Source: Hungateiclostridiaceae bacterium UBA1305 (GTDB lineage: Bacteria > Bacillota > Clostridia > Acetivibrionales > DTU013). Taken from it: 24,022 nt of DNA. A model generated the notes under the pieces. It made no database searches, was not told the DNA's origin, and was given only the letters and a program-made list of their open reading frames with translations. Positions 15,001 through 21,044 of the stretch are shown piece by piece. The first letter of the stretch is position 1. Each line of letters starts with the position of its first letter. The position numbers and the translations under genes are program-made. Location of the stretch: assembly GCA_002307275.1 (NCBI GenBank), contig DBTX01000051.1, positions 33,021-57,042 on the forward strand, given 5' to 3'.

Positions 15001-15759
15001 TTGATAAACATATTGATGAGTGGCTGTAATGGAAAAATGGGGCAGGTAATATCAAGACTGTCTGAGCAATATGAAGATCTTCATATTGCTGCAGGCTATG
15101 ATATAGCAGACAATGGCAGGAATAAATATCCAGTGTTCAAAGACCTCAAAAACTGTAGCGTCAAGGTTGATGTAATCATTGATTTTTCCAATCCTGCAGT
15201 CCTTGAAGCTTTGCTTGCATATGCAGCTTCAAAAAAGCTGCCTGTCATCGTGGCAACCACAGGCTTGTCCCCCACTCATAAAAAACTTCTCGAACAGGCT
15301 TCGACAGAAATACCAGTGTTCAATTCAGCAAATATGTCTCTTGGTGTCAATCTTCTGATAGACCTCGTAAAAAAAGCTGCAAAGCTGCTGGAATCAAATT
15401 TCGATATTGAAATCATTGAGAAGCATCACAATCAGAAATTGGATGCCCCAAGCGGAACAGCCCTTACAATTGCCGACTCGATCAATTCAGTGCTTGAACA
15501 GAAACAGGAGTATGTTTATGACAGGCATTCCCGCAGAAAAAAGCGAAGTAAGACCGAGATCGGGATCCATGCAGTTCGCGGCGGTACAATCGTTGGGGAA
15601 CACTCTGTTATTTTTGCAGGTAATGATGAAATTATCGAGATTAATCACTCAGCCATGTCCAAGGATATATTTGGTACCGGTGCTCTCAGAGCTGCCAGAT
15701 TTATCTATGGTAAAAAACCGGGAATGTATGATATGAATGATCTTATCACGGAAGACTAG
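15001..15759 (+). CDS. dapB: 4-hydroxy-tetrahydrodipicolinate reductase
   Basis: A 252-residue NAD(P)H-dependent enzyme converting the DapA product to tetrahydrodipicolinate. The N-terminal Rossmann motif is MSGCNGKMGQV (6-16), followed by DFSNP (61-65) and VATTGLSP. The catalytic segment EKHHNQKLDAPSGTA (140-154) holds His142, His143 and Lys146. The C-terminal RGGTIVGEHSVIFAGNDEIIEINH block is intact. I chose a TTG start at 15001 because it restores the first beta strand (INILMSGC), gives the family length and has AAGGAAG about 9 nt upstream. The ATG at 15016 would cut that strand, and a TTG at 14959 adds an atypical extension. Confidence 0.95.
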   Translation: MINILMSGCNGKMGQVISRLSEQYEDLHIAAGYDIADNGRNKYPVFKDLKNCSVKVDVIIDFSNPAVLEALLAYAASKKLPVIVATTGLSPTHKKLLEQASTEIPVFNSANMSLGVNLLIDLVKKAAKLLESNFDIEIIEKHHNQKLDAPSGTALTIADSINSVLEQKQEYVYDRHSRRKKRSKTEIGIHAVRGGTIVGEHSVIFAGNDEIIEINHSAMSKDIFGTGALRAARFIYGKKPGMYDMNDLITED

Positions 15760-15792
15760 AGAATACTCAAATTTATAGCGGAGGTGTGTGAA

Positions 15793-16263
15793 ATGTCGGA
15801 TATGCCGGTAACCAATATAAGTGTTACATATAACGTAGCCCTCGTAACCGTTGACAACCTTCCTAATAATACCAAACTGATCTCCGGGTTGTTCAACACA
15901 ATTGCACAAAATCATATCAATATTGATATGATCAGCCAGGCACCCGTATTCCGCGGCAGTATCAGCTTGTCGTTCAGCTTGCCGTCTGATGATCTGGTAG
16001 CCGCACTAAGTTCTCTTAATGAATTTAAAAAGAATGCAAAAAATCTGCGAATAGAGGTCGACGCCGAAAACACAAAGCTTCAGGTATCCGGTGAAGGAAT
16101 GAGGAACATTCCGGGAGTTGCGGCAAAGCTGTACACGCTGCTGGCAAACGAAGGGATTGAAATAAAGCTGGTTACCACCTCTGAAACGGACATTTCGTAT
16201 CTGATATTTGAAAAGGATGTCGACAAGGCTATCAGCGCCATTAAACGCGAGTACGGTATTTGA
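15793..16263 (+). CDS. Stand-alone ACT-domain pair resembling the aspartokinase regulatory subunit
   Basis: A 156-residue protein made of two ACT domains and no kinase domain. The first (about 10-70, VALVTVDNLPNNTKLISGLFNTIAQNHINIDM) and second (about 85-152) match the C-terminal half of aspartokinase. In particular, VSGEGMRNIPGVAAKLYTLLANEGI is the familiar G-x-G-M-R...GVAAK motif. ACT pairs bind amino acids such as lysine or threonine. The ATG at 15793 has GGAGG 8 nt upstream; a GTG at 15784 is inferior. It is the last gene of the lysine operon, 33 nt after dapB. It may regulate or assemble with an aspartokinase encoded elsewhere, as the separate beta subunit does in Bacillus; that role is inference. 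Confidence 0.85.
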   Translation: MSDMPVTNISVTYNVALVTVDNLPNNTKLISGLFNTIAQNHINIDMISQAPVFRGSISLSFSLPSDDLVAALSSLNEFKKNAKNLRIEVDAENTKLQVSGEGMRNIPGVAAKLYTLLANEGIEIKLVTTSETDISYLIFEKDVDKAISAIKREYGI

Positions 16264-16376
16264 ATCAGGATCGGTTTGGTGCGGAAAATAAAAACTTGGA
16301 GGCATTGAATTCCTCACTGGTGCAATTCCCCGAATTCGCCTATTGTGCCGGATTTATTTTACAAATGACCTAAACT

Positions 16377-16414
16377 AAAAAGCTGCCGGTTCAAGAGGAA
16401 CCTGGCAGCTTTTT
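16377..16414. terminator. Bidirectional terminator between the lysine operon and the DUF624 gene
   Basis: AAAAAGCTGCC (16377-16387) pairs with GGCAGCTTTTT (16404-16414), and an inner GGTTC/GAACC stem sits beyond one bulged base, with loop AAGAG. T-runs flank both ends, so it serves the plus-strand operon and the convergent minus-strand gene. Confidence 0.92.
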
Positions 16415-16427
16415 GTTCAAGCCATTT

Positions 16428-17489
16428 TTAGAAATATCTCTTTATTTCATTATTATTTTCGCCGGCACCAGGAGCTTCAGAACCCGACGACTCGTCTTCC
16501 TGCCCACTTTCATTTCCGCTGTCTCCTATATCATCGTCCGATGCTGCATGAATATCATTTTCTTCTTCATCTTCCCCGTCCTCATCATCTTCACTGTCTT
16601 CGTCATCGTCATCTTCGTCTTCGTCATCATCATCTTCTTCAAGACGTGATATCATAAATTTCTGAAGTTTTGGATAGGTATAGAAATTCGTCATGAAACC
16701 GATAAAACTAATTGTCAGAAACAAATATAAAAAAATTCCGATCAGTTGGCTGAAAGGAAATATCATACCGAATGACAACAAAATAATAAAGGCGCTCAGC
16801 AAAAGGATCCCAAGATTGGGGAAGAATTTTATCACTGCGAATATCAGCGCGTTTTTGTATATTTGCTTGATACTGAGTTTAAATGTAACCAGAATAGGAT
16901 AGATATACATGTTCATCATTGCAAAGATCGTGAACATCACAATCATCAACATCATAAAGATTGTGCCCAGCATAACCGGCAGCTGACCCACTTTGATCAG
17001 ACTGTTATATGTGTTGATCACAAACAGCATCAAAAAGGTGGCAAAGAAATTGATCGTACCGATAATCATACTCTGCTTCATGTTCTTCAATGCTGTATCT
17101 TTAAAATCGCCCCAAAGAAATGCATGCTCCTCCCTGGAGTAGTTCCGCATGATATAGGTAAATCCAGCTTGCGCCGGTCCTACTGTAATCATTGGAATAC
17201 ACATGGCAAGTGTAAGCAGAATGAATTTGAGCATGATATCGCTGGCCATCGCTTGTGAATCAGAAAGCGCATCAGGGATAATATTCGGGAAAAACATCAA
17301 CATAACAAGCATCCCCAGAATAAGTGCGGGAAGGTTGAAAATCAGGAACATCATGTTGACTTTGATAAGATTCCAGAATTTTCTCTGCAGTATTTCAAAA
17401 AACATAAAAAATGGAGCTTTAGGCGGAGCATCCTTATCTACACCAGGACCTGGCTTGTTATAATCAAATAATCCAAAAAAACCTGCCAT
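16428..17489 (-). CDS. DUF624/YesL-like membrane protein with acidic tail
   Basis: A 353-residue integral membrane protein. An amphipathic N-terminus (FFEILQRKFWNLIKVN) leads into hydrophobic segments at about 44-68, 87-105, 141-160, 170-200, 212-240 and 247-270. Between the second and third lies the DUF624-like block VGPAQAGFTYIMRN...FLWGDFKDTALKNMKQS. The function of the family is unknown; some members lie beside sugar-transport genes, which is not the case here. Residues 283-353 form an extremely acidic, low-complexity tail that I would not expect in the family. The ATG at 17489 has GAGG 8 nt upstream, and a promoter candidate is at 17565-17592. Confidence 0.8.
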   Translation of the reverse strand: MAGFFGLFDYNKPGPGVDKDAPPKAPFFMFFEILQRKFWNLIKVNMMFLIFNLPALILGMLVMLMFFPNIIPDALSDSQAMASDIMLKFILLTLAMCIPMITVGPAQAGFTYIMRNYSREEHAFLWGDFKDTALKNMKQSMIIGTINFFATFLMLFVINTYNSLIKVGQLPVMLGTIFMMLMIVMFTIFAMMNMYIYPILVTFKLSIKQIYKNALIFAVIKFFPNLGILLLSAFIILLSFGMIFPFSQLIGIFLYLFLTISFIGFMTNFYTYPKLQKFMISRLEEDDDDEDEDDDDEDSEDDEDGEDEEENDIHAASDDDIGDSGNESGQEDESSGSEAPGAGENNNEIKRYF

Positions 17490-17564
17490 CCAATTTTCCT
17501 CATTTCAAATAATATTTCTTTCTATATATGATGTCTGTTGTGTACCTTTAATCGGATAGTTTTA

Positions 17565-17592
17565 ATTTTACCACAGTTGGAGTTATATTCAA
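17565..17592 (-). promoter_or_regulatory. Probable promoter of the DUF624 gene
   Basis: On the minus strand, TTGAAT (17587-17592) and TAAAAT (17565-17570) are separated by 16 nt, with TGG before the -10 (an extended -10). It lies about 75 nt upstream of the start codon, back to back with the tRNA promoter. Confidence 0.5.
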
Positions 17593-17629
17593 TACATTTT
17601 GTTACCAATAATTATTTCTGCAATAAGTA

Positions 17630-17658
17630 TTGACACCCCATGCTTAAGTTAGTATAAT
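17630..17658 (+). promoter_or_regulatory. Consensus promoter of the tRNA-Leu gene
   Basis: TTGACA (17630-17635), a 17-nt spacer and TATAAT (17653-17658): a perfect sigma-A promoter. It lies 32 nt upstream of the mature tRNA 5' end, as expected for a strongly expressed stable RNA. Confidence 0.92.
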
Positions 17659-17690
17659 TGATTTTGCTGATAGCGCAGCGCCTTCTAAAT

Positions 17691-17773
17691 GCGGGGATGG
17701 CGGAACTGGCAGACGCGTACGTTTGAGGGGCGTATGGGAGACCGTGTGGGTTCAAGTCCCACTCTCCGCACCA
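17691..17773 (+). tRNA. tRNA-Leu, anticodon GAG
   Basis: An 83-nt tRNA. The acceptor stem is GCGGGGA (17691-17697) with TCTCCGC, and the D-arm has a GCG/CGC stem. The anticodon stem is TACGT/GCGTA around the loop TTGAGGG, so GAG at 17725-17727 reads CUC/CUU leucine codons. A long class-II variable region follows, then the T-arm GTGGG-TTCAAGT-CCCAC. The discriminator A and the CCA end are encoded. It stands alone with its own promoter and terminator. Confidence 0.97.
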
Positions 17774-17810
17774 AAAAGAGTATCTTTCGAAAGAAAGGTA
17801 CTCTTTTTTT
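17774..17810 (+). terminator. Intrinsic terminator of tRNA-Leu
   Basis: AAAAAGAGTATCTTTC pairs with GAAAGGTACTCTTTTT over 16 positions (one wobble) around a GAAA tetraloop, ending in a run of seven T at 17804-17810. It begins directly after the CCA end. Confidence 0.93.
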
Positions 17811-17883
17811 GCATTAAGGGGACTTGAACCCGCGAGGGCACGAGTTGCTAAAAAAGCATCGCATTTTTAAGCGAGTGTGCCGC
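17811..17883 (-). pseudogene. Inverted tRNA-like remnant
   Basis: Read on the minus strand, CGCGGGTTCAAGTCCCC (17818-17834) resembles a tRNA T-arm with the same T-loop as the neighbouring tRNA-Leu. It is preceded by a variable-arm-like GTGCC segment and by an anticodon-arm-like TCGC/GCGA stem around TTAAAAAT. The acceptor stem halves do not pair and the anticodon-like loop has eight bases, so it cannot be a working tRNA. GGCAC/GTGCC (17837-17841 with 17877-17881) closes the fold. It fills the space between the tRNA terminator and the recO stop; it could simply be the structured 3' end of the recO transcript. Confidence 0.35.
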
Positions 17884-17887
17884 AGCA

Positions 17888-18634
17888 TCATATGCTCTTC
17901 AGGAAATCCAATTTTGTAAAATCTCTCTCCAGTCGATCGCGCAAATATCTTTTTGTTATGCGCCCTAATTCATCCAGAACATCATCTGACAGGTTGAAAC
18001 TGAATAGCTCCTCCATGCGTGTATGCACGATGTGTTGTATCGCTTTGGAAGTTCCGGTTGAAAGTTCAGGTGCGAACCTGTCCTCTGAGATACATGATTC
18101 CCTGTCGCAAATAAATCCGCATTTAGAGAAACTGAAAGAATAGACTTTTTCCGCTTCGCAGCCACAAATCATACAGCTGCGCACATGAGGCGCATATCCG
18201 GCTGTAGTAAGCGCCCTCAGTTCAAATATCCTTGAGACCAGTTCCGGTATTTTCTCCGCTTTGGTCAGCATAAAAAGCGAATTTAAAAGAAGCTGCAGAA
18301 GCTTGGGTGATGCCTGGTTCTCCTGAATAATTTCCATTACAATGTCTAAAAAATGAGCAGCATAGGTAAGGCGGACCATGTCATTCCTTATCTCATAGAA
18401 TGGCTCAAGAACCTCACAGCTGTTGACAGAATACATGTCCTTACCACTGTAAAGGACATACTCTCCGTAGCTCATAAGTTGAGAACCTGCAGACAGTTTG
18501 GATTTCGGCCGTTTCCCGCCTTTGACAAGTGCTGAAATACGGCCGCGGTTCCTGGAGAATATCGTAATGATTTTATCTGCTTCTCCGACACCGACCTCTT
18601 TAATTACAATCCCCCTGGTTTTTAAAAAAGCCAT
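17888..18634 (-). CDS. recO: DNA repair protein RecO
   Basis: A 248-residue recombination mediator that, with RecF/RecR, helps load RecA on SSB-coated single-stranded DNA and anneals complementary strands. The N-terminal OB-fold is seen in TRGIVIKEVGVGEADKIITIFSRNRG...ALVKGGKRPKSKL. A helical region follows, with a zinc-finger-like cluster at Cys154, Cys157, Cys176 and Cys181 (CMICGC ... CDRESC; spacing CX2C...CX4C). The length is normal. The ATG at 18634 lacks a strong Shine-Dalgarno sequence. It follows yqzL by 34 nt in the usual era-yqzL-recO order, so translation from the shared mRNA is likely. Confidence 0.95.
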   Translation of the reverse strand: MAFLKTRGIVIKEVGVGEADKIITIFSRNRGRISALVKGGKRPKSKLSAGSQLMSYGEYVLYSGKDMYSVNSCEVLEPFYEIRNDMVRLTYAAHFLDIVMEIIQENQASPKLLQLLLNSLFMLTKAEKIPELVSRIFELRALTTAGYAPHVRSCMICGCEAEKVYSFSFSKCGFICDRESCISEDRFAPELSTGTSKAIQHIVHTRMEELFSFNLSDDVLDELGRITKRYLRDRLERDFTKLDFLKSI

Positions 18635-18668
18635 TTATATATTACTGACAGAGCATATACAAAGGCTG

Positions 18669-18818
18669 CTATGCATTACTCACACTAATAGCCGCTTCCG
18701 CCTCAGCCATCTTTCTCTGTTCCGCTGCTCTGTCCCTTTCTTCAATTTCCCTGTAGAATATATAGGAGTCAACTAAACCGACTTTTAGAAAGGTGTTCCA
18801 TGCAAATTCCTTCAACAT
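18669..18818 (-). CDS. yqzL: YqzL-family small protein
   Basis: A 49-residue protein beginning MLKEFAWNTFLKVGLVDSYI, which fits the YqzL family (M-L-K-x-x-x-W-x-x-F...G-x-x-x-x-Y-x-x-Y). A charged, probably helical second half follows (REIEERDRAAEQRKMAEAEA). It falls below common length cut-offs and is easily missed. AAGGGGG lies about 10 nt before the ATG at 18818; an ATG five bases earlier is out of frame and stops after three codons. Its place between era and recO is the position known for yqzL in Firmicutes. The function is unknown. The tail is longer than the minimal members I recall. Confidence 0.85.
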   Translation of the reverse strand: MLKEFAWNTFLKVGLVDSYIFYREIEERDRAAEQRKMAEAEAAISVSNA

Positions 18819-18916
18819 ACCATGCAATCCCCCTTTGTCATTTGTAAGTTATCTATTAATATCTTACTCTAAAAAGCCGCTAGTATACTTGAAAATTTAT
18901 GCCTGGCTAACTGAAA

Positions 18917-19807
18917 TTACTTATAACCCATTGTTTTCAACATATTTTCACTATTTCTCCAATCTGGTTTCACCTTGACCCAAAGCTGCAGAAACACTTT
19001 TACTCCCAGAAGATTCTCTATGTCCAACCTTGCGAGCGAACCGATCTTTTTAAGCATCTTTCCTTCTTTTCCAATCAGAATGCCCTTATGTGTTTCCCTC
19101 TCACAGTATATATTCGCTTCAATATCGATTAGTTCCCTGCCCGTGCGTTCTTTGAATGAAATCACTTCTACACCAGTACCATGCGGTACTTCCTCCAGCA
19201 CCAGTTCGAGTATTTTTTCCCTTATCAGCTCTGCTGCAATCATTTTTTCAGGCTGATCCGTGATAATATCATCCGGGAAATATTTCGGTCCCTCAGGCAA
19301 TAGCTTTTTGATTTCCGTCAATACAATGTCCGTACCTTCATTGTTCAAAGCTGAAATAGGTATAACCGCCTTGAAATCCATGGAAGCTGTAAACTTGTTG
19401 ATCCTTGAAAAAAGCTGTTCCTTTCTGATAAGGTCTATCTTGTTAATAATGAGAAACACAGGCGTCTTCAGCTTGCTGAGCTGTTCCATTATATAGGAGT
19501 CGCCCGCGCCAGGTTCCTCATCCGTCGCTTCAATCAGATACAGAACGATATCTACCTCGTTAAGTGTATTTTCCGCAAGGTTTACCATGTATTCACCAAG
19601 CTTTGTCCTTGGTTTGTGGATACCTGGTGTGTCCAGAAAGATGATCTGGCTATCCTCAGTGTTAATGATATTCTTTATGGTATTTCGCGTTGTTTGAGGC
19701 TTGTTTGAGATGATGGATATCTTCTCACCTGCGAGTCTGTTGCTTAGTGTCGATTTACCGACATTCGGACGTCCTACAATTGTTATGAACCCTGATTTAA
19801 ATGACAT
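18917..19807 (-). CDS. era: GTPase Era
   Basis: A 296-residue essential GTPase that binds the 3' end of 16S rRNA and acts in 30S subunit maturation. The G1 motif GRPNVGKST is at 12-20, the switch I region has KPQTTRNTI, the G3 motif DTPG is at 59-62 and the G4 motif NKID at 122-125. The C-terminal KH domain shows ILELVLEEVPHGTGVEV and the GILIGKEGKMLKKIG signature. The length is standard. The ATG at 19807 has an AGGAGG site. It follows the dgkA-PAP2 fusion by 17 nt, with yqzL 98 nt downstream. Confidence 0.97.
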   Translation of the reverse strand: MSFKSGFITIVGRPNVGKSTLSNRLAGEKISIISNKPQTTRNTIKNIINTEDSQIIFLDTPGIHKPRTKLGEYMVNLAENTLNEVDIVLYLIEATDEEPGAGDSYIMEQLSKLKTPVFLIINKIDLIRKEQLFSRINKFTASMDFKAVIPISALNNEGTDIVLTEIKKLLPEGPKYFPDDIITDQPEKMIAAELIREKILELVLEEVPHGTGVEVISFKERTGRELIDIEANIYCERETHKGILIGKEGKMLKKIGSLARLDIENLLGVKVFLQLWVKVKPDWRNSENMLKTMGYK

Positions 19808-19824
19808 TGGTATTCCTCCTACCT

Positions 19825-20526
19825 TTATTTAAAAAATGCCTGAAAAAGCAGAAGGGTCACTGAAAATCCGATAATTGCCCCTGCTATCAGTTCGATCACT
19901 GAATGTATTTTACCCTCAAGTCTGCTTTGTACTACAAGAAGTGCTACGATCAGAAAAAGAATCGTTATGTTCACATTGTTCGTCCATAAAGCAACCGCAG
20001 TTACAGCCGAAAATGCTATAGCTGAATGCCCGCTTGGCATACCGCCGCTAAAAGGCGTTCCCTTTTTTAAGAATGCTTTTAAAAGAAGCACCAGTAATAA
20101 TGTCAATATGATTGCGATGACTGTTAAGTGCATTGGTGCCTGCTTGATTCTTACAATGCCTATTTCAAGACTGGTACTGACCCTGTCGAAAAATATAAAG
20201 TAGGCTACCAGAACAGACAGGAGCGCTGAGATAAAAACTGCACCTGCCGCAGTATCCTTAACCACTTTTGCCTTCGGATGGTAAATGTCTATCAACGTGT
20301 CTATGATTACTTCTATTGCAGTATTAAACAGTTCGCATATGATTACAATAGCAATCGTAATGCATACAATGAGGAATTCCGTCCTCGTCAGGTCGTAAAA
20401 CAGAGACAGTACAAGAACCAGTACTGCAGCAGAGATATGTATCTTCATGTTACGTTCGCTTCTGACCGTTGATAAGATGCCATTTGCGGCATTGTTGAAG
20501 CTGTCGATCAGGTTCCTGTTCTTCAT
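19825..20526 (-). CDS. dgkA: Undecaprenol/diacylglycerol kinase fused to a PAP2 phosphatase-like domain
   Basis: A 233-residue polytopic membrane protein with two modules. Residues 1-115 are a DgkA-type kinase: GILSTVRSERNMKIH, the catalytic ELFNTAIE (Glu65), and HPKAKVVKDTAAGAVFIS. In Gram-positives this family phosphorylates undecaprenol. Residues 130-233 are PAP2-like, with MPSGHSAIAFS (164-167 PSGH) and SRLEGKIHSVIE. The latter matches SRxxxxxHxxxD except that the last acidic residue is Glu212 instead of Asp. The first PAP2 motif (K...RP) is not recognisable, so phosphatase activity is uncertain. The start overlaps the ybeY stop by four bases (ATGA), indicating translational coupling. Era follows. 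Confidence 0.9.
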   Translation of the reverse strand: MKNRNLIDSFNNAANGILSTVRSERNMKIHISAAVLVLVLSLFYDLTRTEFLIVCITIAIVIICELFNTAIEVIIDTLIDIYHPKAKVVKDTAAGAVFISALLSVLVAYFIFFDRVSTSLEIGIVRIKQAPMHLTVIAIILTLLLVLLLKAFLKKGTPFSGGMPSGHSAIAFSAVTAVALWTNNVNITILFLIVALLVVQSRLEGKIHSVIELIAGAIIGFSVTLLLFQAFFK

Positions 20527-21044
20527 ATTCTCTTTAACCCCATTTTGTCAAGAACTGCTTCCTGCTTCGAAAGCATGATTGGCTCCTCATCCTTTTTCAT
20601 ATGGTCATACCCGAGCAGGTGAAACATTCCATGCGACGCCAGAAATGCAAGTTCCCTTTCCAGAGAATGTTCATACTGCCGCGCCTGTGCTCCCGCTGTT
20701 TCAATTGATATCACAATATCTCCCAATAGCAGCAGCCCTTCGTCCAGATCATAATCACCCTCTGTTGATAGTATTTTGCCATTTTGCATATGAACCATGG
20801 GAAATGAAAGTACGTCAGTAGAAAGGTCGATACTTCTGAATTCACGATTTATCCTCCTGATGGAAGCATCATCCGAAATAAGAATATTGATTTCACAGCC
20901 GATCTTAATATTCTCTGAATTCAAACAGGCAATCGCTGTTTTTTCAAGCAGTCTTGCATGACTATCTTCTATTTTTATGATATCCTGCTCATTATCAATA
21001 AAAATTCTCGTTTCATCAGAACCCTTTGGCCTAATATTGCTCAT
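20523..21044 (-). CDS. ybeY: Endoribonuclease/rRNA maturation factor YbeY
   Basis: A 173-residue zinc-dependent endoribonuclease family member involved in 16S rRNA 3' end processing and ribosome quality control. The metal motif SHGMFHLLGYDH supplies His138, His142 and His148, preceded by LSTDVLSFPM and LLLLGDIVIS. I chose the ATG at 21044, which overlaps the pgpH end by 14 nt and has GGAGGAGG about 12 nt upstream. A TTG at 21074 would add a poly-Arg start and has no ribosome binding site. The pgpH-ybeY and ybeY-dgkA overlaps imply one translationally coupled transcript. Confidence 0.95.
   Translation of the reverse strand: MSNIRPKGSDETRIFIDNEQDIIKIEDSHARLLEKTAIACLNSENIKIGCEINILISDDASIRRINREFRSIDLSTDVLSFPMVHMQNGKILSTEGDYDLDEGLLLLGDIVISIETAGAQARQYEHSLERELAFLASHGMFHLLGYDHMKKDEEPIMLSKQEAVLDKMGLKRI

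Noticed and set aside
16298..16373. Possible 25-codon plus-strand peptide after the ACT gene, starting at a TTG
   Set aside because: There is no convincing ribosome binding site or family, and it lies between the operon end and its terminator, where a chance open frame is expected.
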